A stretch of DNA of 64,000 bases from Cupriavidus pauculus (GCF_002858765.1 NZ_PJRP01000007.1:256745-320744), one strand, 5' to 3'; shown: positions 1 through 9,327, counted from the first letter of the stretch. The notes: generated by a model from the sequence alone, not told the origin. A program made the numbers and translations.

Positions 1-2
1 TC

Positions 3-452
3 TTTGTTTGCATCGTTCTAGGGCTGGGTGGATGTGCCTGGCTACCGGGTCAAGTGTCGCTGCGGGTGAATGTCGCGGGTATAGAACCGCTAGAGGGCGA
101 AGGGCTGGAGATGCGGTTCATTGTGAAGTTGCGGATCCAGAATCCCAACGACGCCCCGGTCGAGTACAGCGGCGTATCGCTGCAACTGGACGTCAACGGC
201 CAACCTTTTGGCAGCGGAGTCAGTGATCAAACCGGGGTTGTACCTCGATTCGGTGAGGCAGTGATCCATGTGCCAATGACCGTTCCTGCGTTCGCCGCTG
301 TGCGCCAAGCTTTTGCACTGGCAGGCAGCGCGATGGCCGGCAACGTTTCTTATAAGGTCCAAGGCCGGTTGGCCGGTGGATTGGGGGGAGGAACGCACTT
401 TGCTGACCACGGAACGCTTTCCCTGCCGACATACAGCCTGATCAGCCAGTAA
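3..452 (+). CDS. LEA14/WHy-type lipoprotein, 5' end outside window
   Basis: The reading frame is open from base 3 and begins inside a lipoprotein signal peptide: a hydrophobic run ends in L-G-G-C, a lipobox, so the true start lies before the window. An internal GTG at 54 falls after the lipobox and would remove the signal. The mature part of about 135 residues has the pattern of the LEA14/water-stress (WHy) domain, with alternating hydrophobic strands, a central N-P-N-D-A-P turn typical of the family, and Gly/Pro-rich loops. These proteins are small beta-sandwich lipoproteins of the envelope with no defined reaction. It probably sits in the outer membrane or periplasm. The family call is from pattern and moderately sure; the lipoprotein call is firmer. 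Confidence 0.75.
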   Translation, partial: FVCIVLGLGGCAWLPGQVSLRVNVAGIEPLEGEGLEMRFIVKLRIQNPNDAPVEYSGVSLQLDVNGQPFGSGVSDQTGVVPRFGEAVIHVPMTVPAFAAVRQAFALAGSAMAGNVSYKVQGRLAGGLGGGTHFADHGTLSLPTYSLISQ

Positions 453-503
453 CGAACCTCCTCACCCGGGTGCCCGTGCAGCGGCAACACGGGGGATGAT
501 GCG

Positions 504-956
504 TCAGTGAACTTCCATGCCACGCATGGCGTGGATGCTTTGATGATGCTTCTGCAAGCCCTCGTAGTGACGCAGCAGAACCGATCGTACCTCTTCTGGC
601 ATGTTGTTCGTCAGCGCCGAACGATACTCCCGCCTGGCGGCCTCTTCCTCGCGCTCGCACAACTGCAGAACCGCATCGTCGTTGTGCGGCGCGATGATAT
701 GCATCACCTCCATCCAGCCGCGATGCATGGTGCCACCCATCGTGCCACGGTCACGGGGCACCGCACCCAGATTGCTGACCATAGCCTGCAACTCAGTTAC
801 AGAATTGCGGCACGTTTCAGCGGTGCGGGTCAGGATACTGCGCATTTCGGCGTTGTCCACTTCGCGGGCACCGGTCATGCAAACACGTTCGCCGTCTTTA
901 CCGACTTCGATCAGATGGTTCAGGGTGAAGACAAGATGTCCTTTCGCGTTGGTCAT
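504..956 (-). CDS. PA2169-family four-helix-bundle protein (DUF2383)
   Basis: This 150-residue, largely helical protein matches the PA2169/DUF2383 family of ferritin-like four-helix bundles: an N-terminal LNxLIEVGKDGE helix, a second helix with R-S-I-L, a third around GWMEVM, and a final helix ending in R-H-Y-E-G-L-Q-K-H-H. The family is often tied to stress or stationary phase, but its reaction is unknown. The open frame extends to 1031, but the ATG at 956 has a clear AGGAGA box seven bases upstream, so I start there. It runs opposite to the lipoprotein before it, and the two genes converge. No metal-ligand set typical of true ferritins is obvious. Confidence 0.88.
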   Translation of the reverse strand: MTNAKGHLVFTLNHLIEVGKDGERVCMTGAREVDNAEMRSILTRTAETCRNSVTELQAMVSNLGAVPRDRGTMGGTMHRGWMEVMHIIAPHNDDAVLQLCEREEEAARREYRSALTNNMPEEVRSVLLRHYEGLQKHHQSIHAMRGMEVH

Positions 957-1076
957 GGCGGTCTCCTTGCGCGAATCGAGCAAATGTGAGCCTGCAAGGA
1001 CACATGCCGCGCACGAGGTTCGCAGGTTCACAAGCTCAGTATAGAAGCGGAGCGCGATCGACCAATCACACAGTTT

Positions 1077-1250
1077 TTGACAACCACGCTACCTCAGCAG
1101 GTCTTGGTCATCGAAGGCGCCATGGAGATGGCCATTGGTGACAAGGGTTGGCGGCTCGAAATCGGTGATTGCCTGACCATGCGGCTGATGCCTACCGGCG
1201 AATTTTGCGGCACGACCTTTTATGCAAGCAAATCTGATCGGGCGGGCTGA
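1077..1250 (+). pseudogene. remnant of an XRE-family regulator with cupin sensor domain
   Basis: The plus frame has no start codon but reads LPQQVLVIEGAMEM, then AIGDKGWRLEIGDCLTMRL, which is the cupin strand pattern found in XRE-type helix-turn-helix regulators with a C-terminal cupin. The match breaks off after about 35 residues and the frame stops at 1250. The DNA-binding part and the rest of the cupin are absent. I read it as decayed debris; the family name is an inference from the cupin signature. Confidence 0.55.
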
Positions 1251-1793
1251 ATCCCGGCGGCGGGCTGTCGTATCCCTCACTGAGTGACCACTTAAGAGCT
1301 TGTCGTGGTCGAATTACTCGGCTTACCTCGACCAATGTTGGAAGAAGTCGTGCTGGGGCGCCGACTGCTACGGCCTGCCACTGAAAGCCAACTGTACGTG
1401 TACGCGAAGAACCGATTCCCACCAGCGTGCAGTTCAACGAATTGCGGCGCGCGCAGATGCCGATCTGGACTTAAGAAGAGTCTTTGTGACCAATGCCGTT
1501 TTCGTCAAGTCAGACAGCGGCGACTCTTTTCACGATGAAACGGGGTTAGTACTGACGGTGGCATTCGGCAACTGCTGGCCGATCCGTGAGCTTCATGTAT
1601 CGGTTGTCAAGCCAACCACCATCCTGAGCCTGGGATATCAAAGTGGCGAGCGTGCCTATTCATTCTTTAGGGGCAAGGCAACTCACGTCGGCACTGAGCG
1701 GAGCCATACAGTCGCCGGCAGAGCGCTCCCGTCCTTCCGGTGGGGTCAGATGACATCGGGCACACCAACCGGACCGCTGTGCAATTGCCGGCG
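1251..1793. other. intergenic stretch, no recognisable gene
   Basis: Short overlapping frames exist on both strands, the longest 172 codons on the plus strand, but none has a plausible ribosome-binding site, family motif or consistent codon bias. It may be decayed coding DNA. Confidence 0.4.
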
Positions 1794-2639
1794 TCAGTCC
1801 GCCATCACAAAGCCGTAAAGTGCCGCGGCGTTGCGCCAGCGCAGCCCTTCCTCAAGGTGAGGCCGTTGCGCGAGCCATACCATTGTTGTGCGGCATTCGT
1901 CGGCACGCGTCGGGCCTTCGAAGTTGGTCCAGGGCCAGTCACTGCCCCATAGCAGTCGATCCGGTCCAGCAACCTCCGCCCAGCGTGTGGTCAGTGTCGA
2001 CCATAGATCGGGATTTGACAGCCGGTACGGCGCACTGATCTTGACCCAGAGCGGACGCCGCTCACCCACGGTACGGGCTGCGTCGAAGATCGGATCATCG
2101 ACGCACAGCTCGCCGGGCCGACCAAAGTGATCGAGCACGACGGGTGCCGGTGTGTCGCCCAGCGCCGCATCGAGCGCGGATAGAACGCTGGCGCCCTCGC
2201 CGTTATTGGTATGAACTTCGACGTGCCAGCCCAACGCCGCAACGCGTTGAAAAAGCCTGCGCCACGGCGCAGTCTCGATACGGCGCCAGCCATCGTCGCC
2301 ATAGAGGTTCAAGCGGATGCCTCGCACGCCCGCTGCATCGAGCGCAGCCAGTTCGGCGTCGGACACGGACGGATCGAGTACCGCCACGCCACGCAGCCGA
2401 CCCGGCATGCGCTGCAACGTGGCCAGCATCATGGAGTTGTCGGTGCCAAGAAAGCTGGTCTGTACCACCACGCCGTATGCATCCCCCGGCGCTCCGCCCA
2501 CTGTCCCCGCCATGGCGAGCCACGCCGTCAGCGGCGCCGCATAGGACGGGCGATAACGCGCCGATGCCACGGCTACCCCGGCATCGAACACATGGAAGTG
2601 GCAATCCACCAGCGGTTGGCGAGTCGTCATGGGCTGCAT
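1794..2639 (-). CDS. amidohydrolase-superfamily TIM-barrel hydrolase (PDC-hydrolase-like)
   Basis: This 281-residue protein belongs to the amidohydrolase_2 branch that includes 2-pyrone-4,6-dicarboxylate lactonases. Metal and catalytic residues are visible: the N-terminal H-x-H pair (H14, H16), H143 in EVHTN, H171 in LDHFGRP, and D234 in WGSDWPW. It is probably a cytosolic enzyme that opens a lactone or ester ring in breakdown of an aromatic or carboxylic compound; the substrate cannot be read from sequence. It is divergently transcribed from a GntR regulator 92 bases away, with two substrate-binding proteins beyond, which suggests one catabolic regulon. An AGAGGAAA box lies just before the chosen start; a second ATG at 2630 is also possible. 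Confidence 0.88.
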   Translation of the reverse strand: MQPMTTRQPLVDCHFHVFDAGVAVASARYRPSYAAPLTAWLAMAGTVGGAPGDAYGVVVQTSFLGTDNSMMLATLQRMPGRLRGVAVLDPSVSDAELAALDAAGVRGIRLNLYGDDGWRRIETAPWRRLFQRVAALGWHVEVHTNNGEGASVLSALDAALGDTPAPVVLDHFGRPGELCVDDPIFDAARTVGERRPLWVKISAPYRLSNPDLWSTLTTRWAEVAGPDRLLWGSDWPWTNFEGPTRADECRTTMVWLAQRPHLEEGLRWRNAAALYGFVMAD

Positions 2640-2731
2640 TTTCCTCTGTACGGGTTACCCCCGATATGGCAACGTTTGCCGGACCGGGTACTCTAGTCCT
2701 CTATAGGACATGAATCTAACACGGCCACCGA

Positions 2732-3490
2732 ATGCCAGACAATCCCAATGTCCAGTCTGCTGCAGCGGCGGGTATGAGCCGCTACGGGCAGATTGCCAAA
2801 CAGTTGCAGGACAAGATTCTCGCAGGCGAATGGCCGTCGGGCAGCGCCATTCCTGCCGAGAGCGCGCTCGCGAGCCAGTTCGGCATTGCGCTCGGCACAA
2901 TCAGGCAGGCGATTGCCGTGCTGGTCCAGCAGGGACTGCTCGAGCGGGTGCAAGGGAAAGGAACATTCGTTCGCAGCGGCCTGTCGGGCGCGAGCATGAT
3001 GCGCTTTTTCCGCTTTCGCTCGGAGGCCGACGCCGAGGCGCCCCTCACGACGGTGCCGCGCTCTGAAATCCTGTCCTGTCGAAGCGTCCGCCTGGACAAG
3101 GCGATGGCCGCGCGATTCGCGCTGGATTCAGGCGCGCGGGGATTGGCGATTTCGCGGCGGCGCTGGGTGGCTGATCACCCGCGCCTGCTCGAGTCGCTCT
3201 GGCTGCCGCTGCCACGCTGCGCAGCGCTACAGGACTTCCCGACGGCGGAGTGGGGCGATTTGCTCTATCCGATGCTGAACCAGCGTTGCGGCATCACCGT
3301 ACACCGGGCGATGGACGAGGTGACCTTCCGCCAGCTCGATGCCGAAGAAGCGGAACTGCTTGCGCTCCCAGTATCCCACCCCTGCGCCTTGGTGACGCGG
3401 CAGGCATTCGATATCCAGGGGCAATGCGTCGAGTACCGGCTGACGAGGGGCGATGCCTACGCCTTCCGCTACGCGGCCGAGATTCGCTGA
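2732..3490 (+). CDS. GntR-family regulator with UTRA effector domain
   Basis: The protein has 252 residues. Residues 17-82 form the GntR winged helix-turn-helix (YGQIAKQLQDKIL, then IPAESALASQFG, then TIRQAIAVLVQQGLLERVQGKGTFV). Residues from about 95 to the end have the UTRA fold of HutC-type regulators, which bind a small-molecule effector. It probably represses the divergent hydrolase gene and perhaps the downstream Bug genes until the pathway substrate appears. The ATG at 2732 gives a conventional N-terminus, although no strong ribosome-binding site is visible. The next gene follows after 34 bases on the same strand, so cotranscription is likely. Confidence 0.9.
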   Translation: MPDNPNVQSAAAAGMSRYGQIAKQLQDKILAGEWPSGSAIPAESALASQFGIALGTIRQAIAVLVQQGLLERVQGKGTFVRSGLSGASMMRFFRFRSEADAEAPLTTVPRSEILSCRSVRLDKAMAARFALDSGARGLAISRRRWVADHPRLLESLWLPLPRCAALQDFPTAEWGDLLYPMLNQRCGITVHRAMDEVTFRQLDAEEAELLALPVSHPCALVTRQAFDIQGQCVEYRLTRGDAYAFRYAAEIR

Positions 3491-3524
3491 TCTCGCGCCC
3501 CAACCAATTTCCGACGGAGACCTC

Positions 3525-4499
3525 ATGCGTTGTTTGCTGCCCCTCGCGCTGGCCAGCCTGGCCGTTCATTCATCTCACGCGTACGCCGCCGATGCTGCGG
3601 CGCCATGGCCTACGCGGCCAGTGACCATCGTCGTCACGTATCCGCCCGGCGGCGGCGCGGACTTGATGGCGCGGCTCATCGCGCCCGCTCTGGGGCGCGA
3701 ACTCGGCCAAACCGTGATCGTTGAAAACCGTCCCGGTGCGGGCGGGCAAATCGGCGCGTCTTACGTCGCAAAGGCCGCGCCCGACGGCTACACCGTGATG
3801 GTCGATGCATCGTCCTACGCGGTGAATCCGAGCCTCTATCCGCGGCTGCCCTACGACCCCGCCAAGGCCTTCCGCGCGGTGGGCGTACTCGCGCGCTATC
3901 CCAACGTCCTGGTCGCCAATCCCGCCTTCCCGGCAGCCAATGTCAAGGATGTGTTGGCCCTGGCGCGGCAAAAGCCTGGCACGGTGGCATTCGCATCGTC
4001 AGGCAACGGGTCTGCACAGCATCTGTCCGGCGTGCTGTTTGAACAGCGCGGCGGTGTTGACCTGCTTCATGTCCCCTATAAGGGCGGCGGCCCGGCCATG
4101 ACCGACGTCATTGCCGGGCAAGTGCCGCTGTTCTTCGCGAACGTCGCTTCGAGCCTCCAGCACATCAAGGCGGGCAAGCTGCGGCCGTTGGCGGTGACCA
4201 GCCACAGCCGTACTTCGGCGCTGCCCGATGTGCCGACCATGCAGGAAGCAGGAGTGGCCGGCTACGAGGTCTATGAATGGAATGCCGCGTTCCTGCCTGC
4301 TGCCACGCCGGAAGCTGTGGTGACCCGGCTATCGGGCGCGCTGCAGAAAGTCATGGCGAGCCCGGAGATCCGTCATCGCGTGGCCGAGCTGGGCGGGGAG
4401 GTAGCGACGGCATCGCCGGCTGATGCTGCCAGCTTTATCGACGCGCAGACAAGGCTCTGGGCCAAGGTCATCAAGGATGGCAACATCAAACCGGAATAA
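3525..4499 (+). CDS. Bug-family (tripartite tricarboxylate transporter) substrate-binding protein
   Basis: This is a 324-residue periplasmic binding protein of the Bug/TctC type. An N-terminal signal peptide (MRCLLPLALASLAVHSSHAYAA) leads into WPTRPVTIVVTYPPGGGADLMARL and, later, VENRPGAGGQIGASYVAKAAPDGYT, the hallmark Bug motifs that line the ligand pocket. The open frame begins at 3453, but the ATG at 3525 has a GGAGA box five bases before it and starts the signal peptide exactly. Such proteins catch carboxylated or aromatic acids. No TctA/TctB membrane genes are in the window, so the partner permease must be elsewhere, or the protein acts as a sensor. Confidence 0.93.
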   Translation: MRCLLPLALASLAVHSSHAYAADAAAPWPTRPVTIVVTYPPGGGADLMARLIAPALGRELGQTVIVENRPGAGGQIGASYVAKAAPDGYTVMVDASSYAVNPSLYPRLPYDPAKAFRAVGVLARYPNVLVANPAFPAANVKDVLALARQKPGTVAFASSGNGSAQHLSGVLFEQRGGVDLLHVPYKGGGPAMTDVIAGQVPLFFANVASSLQHIKAGKLRPLAVTSHSRTSALPDVPTMQEAGVAGYEVYEWNAAFLPAATPEAVVTRLSGALQKVMASPEIRHRVAELGGEVATASPADAASFIDAQTRLWAKVIKDGNIKPE

Positions 4500-4575
4500 A
4501 CACCGGAACCGCGTCTGCCCGTAGCGGGCGCGCAGGACACTCAAGTCCGCGAAATATTCCAATCAAAGGAGACCC

Positions 4576-5574
4576 ATGTCCACCGATCGTACCCATAACG
4601 CCGACCGCCGGCACCTGCTTGGACTCATGGCCGCGCTGGGCGCCGGGGCATTCGTCCCCTCGCTCGCACGCGCACAGGCCTGGCCGTCGAAGACCATCCG
4701 CCTGGTCGTGCCGTTCGCGCCCGGCGGCAGCTCGGAGATCGTCGCGCGATCCACCGCGGCGGAACTCACCAAACTGCTGGGCGTGTCGGTCTTCGTCGAG
4801 AACAAGCCGGGCGGCGCGGGCAATATCGCCATGGGCGAAGTGGCGCGGGCCGACGACAACCACACGCTGATCCTTGGCCATATCGGCACGCTGGCGGTCA
4901 ACCCGTACATCTTCGCGAAGTTGCCGTATGACCCGAACAAGGACTTCCGGCCGATTTCGCTGCTGTCCAAGGTGCCGAGCCTGTACGTCGTGCACCCCGA
5001 CGTGCCCGCGAAGAACCTCAAGGAATTCGTGGCACTGGCCAAGAACAAACCTGGCAAGCTCAACTATGGTTCTGCCGGCAATGGCAGCGCTGGCCACCTC
5101 GCCTTCGAATACCTGAAAGCGACCACAGGGACCTTCATTACTCACGTGCCATATCGTGGCAGCGGTCCCCAGATTACCGATCTGCTCTCCGGGCGGCTTG
5201 ATGCTGCGGCCATTGGTGCGCCGGCCATCCTGCAGTTCATCAAAACGGGAAAGGTGCGTTGCATTGCTACGGGCACCGCACAGCGTATCCCACAGTTGCC
5301 AGATGTGCCGACGGTGGCGGAGCAAGGCTACCCGGGCTTCGAGATGACGCAGTGGTACGGGCTGTTGGCGCCGGCGTCGCTTCCACAGCCGGCCGCCGCC
5401 AAGCTGGCGGACGTCACCGTCAAGGCGGTAAAGAGCCCCGCGTCGGTCGAACGGCTCAGTGCTGACGCGGCGCTCGTGGCGGGCAGTACGCCAGAGGAAT
5501 TCTCTCGCTTTATCGCGGCGGAGCAGCAGCGCTGGAAGCCGATCGTGGCGCGCGCCGGGATCAAACCGGACTAG
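4576..5574 (+). CDS. second Bug-family substrate-binding protein
   Basis: The protein has 332 residues and is a paralogue of the preceding gene. Its N-terminus carries a twin-arginine-like segment (D-R-R-H-L-L-G-L-M), a hydrophobic stretch and an A-Q-A cleavage site near residue 34, so export may be by Tat rather than Sec. The mature part opens WPSKTIRLVVPFAPGGSSE and contains VENKPGGAGNIAMGE and the YGSAGNGSAGHLAFE pocket motif. An AAAGGAGA box precedes the ATG. Only 76 bases separate it from the first Bug gene. Two different Bug proteins under one GntR gene suggest related but non-identical ligands. Confidence 0.93.
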   Translation: MSTDRTHNADRRHLLGLMAALGAGAFVPSLARAQAWPSKTIRLVVPFAPGGSSEIVARSTAAELTKLLGVSVFVENKPGGAGNIAMGEVARADDNHTLILGHIGTLAVNPYIFAKLPYDPNKDFRPISLLSKVPSLYVVHPDVPAKNLKEFVALAKNKPGKLNYGSAGNGSAGHLAFEYLKATTGTFITHVPYRGSGPQITDLLSGRLDAAAIGAPAILQFIKTGKVRCIATGTAQRIPQLPDVPTVAEQGYPGFEMTQWYGLLAPASLPQPAAAKLADVTVKAVKSPASVERLSADAALVAGSTPEEFSRFIAAEQQRWKPIVARAGIKPD

Positions 5575-5794
5575 GGCGTCTTACGTTTTGCGGCCGTCTC
5601 CCAAAGAGGCGTTCAGAGTGACAATGAGCGCTCGATCTACTTTCGTATCGACAGCCCATCGAGTCCCGACGCAATTTCCCCGCCAGTTCGGATTCCGCCT
5701 CTTTCGTTTTCGCTACATGGTGGCTTGGCTGTCGTGTCCCTGAAACGGCTACCGGGGTGGTGCAGACCAGTGGCGACATTGGGTTGCGGAAAAC

Positions 5795-5965
5795 ATGGTC
5801 GGAGCGTTCGACGCTTACACACCACGTTTTGTCAAACGCTATGCCGAAGTCAACGTACTCATGCGGGAAGCCTCCATTGCTACGGCAATGAAGTACGCCA
5901 AGGTAGCTTCCCACAAGCCGTACATTGCTTTGGATATGACAAGCCGCTGCAGTTGTCGACAAATT
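5795..5965 (+). pseudogene. panB: C-terminal fragment of panB (ketopantoate hydroxymethyltransferase)
   Basis: One frame reads FDAYTPRFVKRYAEVNVLMREA and a second frame continues GNEVRQGSFPQAVH. Together they match the conserved C-terminal tail of PanB, in which a P-x-F-V-K-x-Y segment is followed by a helix and an E-V-x-x-G-x-F-P motif. A frameshift lies around 5870-5890, and the catalytic N-terminal four-fifths are missing. This is a decayed fragment; a working panB would have to be elsewhere. Confidence 0.6.
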
Positions 5966-5992
5966 AAGACGAAAGCAACGCGGGTAGGCATG

Positions 5993-6053
5993 CCCGTCGC
6001 CGCCAGGGGGCCGGCTGCCGACTCGATCGGGCTCTTCCCGGCCAAATGCAGAC
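5993..6053. repeat. dispersed repeat, copy 1 (matches 63818-63878)
   Basis: This 61-base segment aligns without gaps to 63818-63878, with 49 of 61 positions identical by my count. The best-kept core is around GCCGACTCGATCG and CGGCCAA. Neither copy is inside a gene. Confidence 0.6.
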
Positions 6054-6123
6054 GTTCATTTCCGTCGCCAATAATCTGCACCTGGCACATCGCTTGTCGC
6101 GATAGCTATGTCTAGATGCCCTT

Positions 6124-7464
6124 CTACTCCGCTATAACGAAGGCGACGGGGCCAGGTCCCGTGCTGACAGAGCCGGTGCGCGTGAACGTGTGATCAGCGT
6201 TGACGGTGTACGACCATACGCTGTCGCTACCGGAATCCGTGACGTAGGCTAACTTGCCACTGGAGTCGAAGGTGACTGGCCCGTGCTCCGAAGCTGCGGT
6301 GCCGTTGGCCGTAAGCGTGCCATCAGGGTTGATGGCGTAGAGCAGGGTCGTGGTTCCCGAGGGGATATAGGCAAACTTGCTATCGGGGGAAACGACTACA
6401 GCGCCAGGCCAGGACAGTCCTGAACTGATGGCACCGTTGGCAGCGAGTGTGCCATCGGTGTTGATAGTGAACATCGACACTTGGTTGGCACCGTTTCCGT
6501 TGACGACATAGACAAACTTACCACTAGGATCGACCGTCACGGGCTGAGGAAATGCTCCCGTAGCAATCGGGCTGCCGTTGGCCGTGAGCGTGCCGTCGGC
6601 ATTGATGACGTACGGCTGTACCGTGCCATCGCCATAGTTGGATATGTAGGCGAACTTGCCGTTTGGTGCCACCGCGATCCAGTGACTGGTTGAGCTGAGA
6701 GGGAGTGAGCCATTCGATGTCAATGTACCGTTGGCATCGATGCTGTACATCGAGAGAAAGGTCGAGAAGGGAACATAGGCGAACTTGCCACCGGGTTCGA
6801 TAGCCATGCCGGAACCGCCTGAGACCCTGCTGCCGTTTGCGGTGAGCGAACCATCAGTGGCAATCGTGTACGGGTACGCCCAGCTGGCGGTCAGCGCGTA
6901 AAGTGATTTGCCATCAGGCCCCAGGGTCAGGTAACTGAGGCCCGGATTGGGCGTGTTTACGCTGCTTTTTTTCGTCAGAGTACCGTCGGCTTTGATGGCG
7001 TATATCCAAACCGTGCCGTCATTGTTGTTGGCGACGTAGCCCAACTTCTGTGCAACGCATGTCACAGCAACATTGTTTACCGACGCCGATGCCGTCCCAC
7101 TGCCATTGGTGACGGTACAGAATTGTCTGGGCTTGCTCGGTTGGCTCTTGACCGTTACAGCGTAGCCGCTGCCACTGGCAATCCGCGTGCCAAATGTAAA
7201 GCTGCCGCCGGCCGAAACGGCGAGGTCGTCGCCGGCGTTGTCTTGCAGGACAAGACCTGCTCCGGTCAGGCCGCTGACCGTGCCGCCGATGGTATGGGAC
7301 GATTCCGCCGCGGAAGTCGGCGCACTCGGTGAGTCGCCTCCGTTCGCTGAGGCGACTCCATTCTCTGAGTCGCCTCCGCAAGCCGTAAGCAAGATACACA
7401 GGAAGGCGGAAGCCGCAACTTGCCGGCGACTGGCGAGGTACCGGGCGAGGTGGAGGTAGTTCAT
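6124..7464 (-). CDS. lactonase-type beta-propeller lipoprotein
   Basis: The protein has 446 residues. A signal peptide ends in the lipobox L-T-A-C at about residue 29, followed by a Ser/Ala-rich linker. Residues 57-140 form an Ig-like domain (GGTVSGL...VLQDNAGDDLAV) ending in AVTC. The rest consists of repeated blades with the pattern DGTLT.NGS, then VAPNGKFAYV, typical of seven-bladed 6-phosphogluconolactonase/YVTN-like propellers. It is therefore a cell-surface or periplasmic lipoprotein of unknown ligand. A paralogue with the same architecture lies at 23704-25068. There is no neighbouring operon partner, and the start is the ATG that begins the signal peptide. Confidence 0.88.
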   Translation of the reverse strand: MNYLHLARYLASRRQVAASAFLCILLTACGGDSENGVASANGGDSPSAPTSAAESSHTIGGTVSGLTGAGLVLQDNAGDDLAVSAGGSFTFGTRIASGSGYAVTVKSQPSKPRQFCTVTNGSGTASASVNNVAVTCVAQKLGYVANNNDGTVWIYAIKADGTLTKKSSVNTPNPGLSYLTLGPDGKSLYALTASWAYPYTIATDGSLTANGSRVSGGSGMAIEPGGKFAYVPFSTFLSMYSIDANGTLTSNGSLPLSSTSHWIAVAPNGKFAYISNYGDGTVQPYVINADGTLTANGSPIATGAFPQPVTVDPSGKFVYVVNGNGANQVSMFTINTDGTLAANGAISSGLSWPGAVVVSPDSKFAYIPSGTTTLLYAINPDGTLTANGTAASEHGPVTFDSSGKLAYVTDSGSDSVWSYTVNADHTFTRTGSVSTGPGPVAFVIAE

Positions 7465-8496
7465 GGAATTCCTTGTTGTTCTTCTCTTGGGGCTGTGTCA
7501 GGCAGCCGGAAAGGGATCGAGACCTGGGCGACCTCGTTTCTTTTGCTCCGTACAACGAAAATGCAACGGCTGATGGTGAGTACGCTGCGAACTCCAGATT
7601 CAACTCCTGATGAATGGGTTGCGCATGCAAACGTACCAGTCCGTTTACGGTAAGCGCTGGCGATACTTGAGCGACCGGTGAGGCGCGGGTTTCCATGCGT
7701 TCCGGCCAACGGGAACTGACCGGCCTTTCCGACCACTCAAATGGTTTCCTGCGAAGCCGTCGAACTCAGCGCTTAGCGAAAGAAGGGATGGCGTGCGGCA
7801 GCTTCCGAGGACGTCGATCGAGTGTCCGGATTCAGTTGGCATCCCCCCTCCCTCGACCTTCGGTTGCCGCCTGTCGGCAGAAAGGAAGGGGATTCCCGTA
7901 CGCACGCGATGGCAGTGCGACTGATTTGCTACGAGACGAGGCGCCACTACCTGGAAACCCGCGTGGTTAAGCCAGTAAGAGGCTTACTTCGCGCCGGTCC
8001 ATCATTGGCTTGATTTCGGCCGATACTCAAGTAACGAGCCCGCCTCGCGCGAACACCGGTCTCGATGATTCAAGCGCGATAAATACACGGCGCAGAGCCC
8101 CTCGCACCGGGAGCCTCTACCCTTCATTTTCCAGGCATGTGTTCCTCAGATGCGAGCCTGCATTGGTCATCCGGCTCCATGCAACCGAATGGCGCGGATG
8201 GGTCCGCAAGGCAGCTCCCGCAGGCAGCCGCACAAGCCAGGATCTGAATGCGCCGAGGACGGAGACCGGCCACGCACTCATGCGACCGTTTCGCTCTTTG
8301 GGGCCCTCATTCATCGGACGAGTTGAGTTGACGCACACGAAAGACCCCAGCAAGAGCAAGGCCAACTGCGAAATGTAGGATGTCGACTGACAGCGGGACT
8401 AAGGACTTTGCGACAAGATTGTCACCAACCACCGTAACTACCGTCCCCCGAGACGCTGCTATCTAGGGATGACGGTCGCCCTAGTTTCTCATCAAC
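7465..8496. other. about 1 kb with no convincing gene
   Basis: Frames of up to about 120 codons occur but lack ribosome-binding sites and family motifs. On the minus strand around 8325-8470 one frame reads VVGDNLVAKSLVPLSVDILH, then FAVGLALAGVFRV, which could be the tail of a small membrane protein, but I cannot support a start. Confidence 0.4.
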
Positions 8497-8718
8497 ATGC
8501 AATTCAACAGTGAAGAACGGGAGGCAGTAGACCTCCTCGCGAAAGCGATCCGAGAGCGGGTTCGTGTGGCCCATATCGAGGCGGCCCAATGGCAGGTCGT
8601 GCCGCTGAGCTCGGAGTATCGGAAAGCGCGCCACATTATTGAGCGAGCGCCCGCACTCTTGGCATCTCTCGATGAGATCAAGCAAATTTTACCGCCAGCA
8701 CCGACCCTCAGACCTTAA
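8497..8718 (+). CDS. small hypothetical protein
   Basis: This is a 73-residue, charge-balanced, probably helical protein (SEEREAVDLLAKAIRERVRV, then EYRKARHIIERAPALLASL). It has no signal peptide or membrane segment, and I do not recognise a family. The composition and amphipathic pattern look like a real soluble protein, but no clear ribosome-binding site precedes the ATG, and a frame of similar length lies antisense. It converges with the NUDIX gene, ending ten bases before that gene's stop. Confidence 0.45.
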   Translation: MQFNSEEREAVDLLAKAIRERVRVAHIEAAQWQVVPLSSEYRKARHIIERAPALLASLDEIKQILPPAPTLRP

Positions 8719-8727
8719 TCAGTTCGC

Positions 8728-9093
8728 CTACACCCCCAGCGATTCAGCAAGAATTCGCTTCGTTGTGGGGCTGACCGCCAGATCATCGAGTTCGCCCCAA
8801 GCGAACCAGCGGCACACTTTGATTTCATTGCACGGGAGCGGATCGGCCGATTTACTCACCGTCGCCCGGAATACGTGATGCACCGTCGTTAACCCAAGAA
8901 ACTGACACTGGAAAGCCAGGGTCTTCACCTTCAGTGCTGTCTCTTCCCACAACTCTCGAGCGGCCGCATCAGACAGGGTTTCGTGCTCGTGCGGTCGTCC
9001 ACCAGGCAACGCCCAGCGCATGCCGTCCTTGGAGACAAGCAAGACTTTTTCACTACGGACGCAAACGAGGGTCGCTCTGATCTTTGGGCGCAT
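8728..9093 (-). CDS. NUDIX hydrolase
   Basis: The 121-residue protein is a compact NUDIX domain. The NUDIX box is at about residues 32-54: G-R-P-H-E-H-E, seven residues, then R-E-L-W-E-E-T-A-L, matching GX5EX7REUXEEXGU except that the usual Gly near the end is Thr/Ala. The two Glu residues that bind Mg2+ are present. It hydrolyses a nucleoside diphosphate linked to another group; the substrate (for example an oxidised nucleotide or sugar nucleotide) cannot be told from sequence. It is cytosolic. It stands alone and points toward the small gene at 8497. Confidence 0.88.
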   Translation of the reverse strand: MRPKIRATLVCVRSEKVLLVSKDGMRWALPGGRPHEHETLSDAAARELWEETALKVKTLAFQCQFLGLTTVHHVFRATVSKSADPLPCNEIKVCRWFAWGELDDLAVSPTTKRILAESLGV

Positions 9094-9189
9094 CGGATTC
9101 AGGTTTCGTCTGGGACATGGATCCAGGAAGCCGCGAATTGTACCGACTCATGATGTCGACCGACGTCTAAAACGCCCGTACCAGGGGCG

Positions 9190-9327
9190 CTATGACGTCA
9201 GAACCAATTTCCATGACATATAGGCAAGCGCTGGTACAAGGATCAGTAGGGCCATCAGCCAGTAGTAGTTGGCACCATGCCGCGGCTGTCCAGGGTGACC
9301 TTTGCTGTGAAAGAGATAGTGGTCCAT
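9190..9327 (-). CDS. 45-residue single-span membrane protein
   Basis: The ATG at 9327 is preceded six bases upstream by a strong GGGGAGG box, so I start there rather than at the longer frame (9390). The product begins MDHYLFHSKGHPGQPRHG and carries one transmembrane helix (YYWLMALLILVPALAYMSW), leaving a short tail. It is a small inner-membrane protein of unknown role. I know no characterised family. The good ribosome-binding site and the clean soluble-head/TM layout make it likely to be real. Confidence 0.6.
   Translation of the reverse strand: MDHYLFHSKGHPGQPRHGANYYWLMALLILVPALAYMSWKLVLTS

Larger units (their letters stand above)
5575..6123. other. intergenic stretch with panB fragment and dispersed repeat
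   Basis: Apart from the panB remnant and the 61-base repeat listed separately, I see no gene here. Confidence 0.5.

Noticed and set aside
8010..8378. 122-codon plus-strand frame
   Set aside because: Arg/Ser/Pro-rich composition typical of non-coding high-GC DNA; no start signal.
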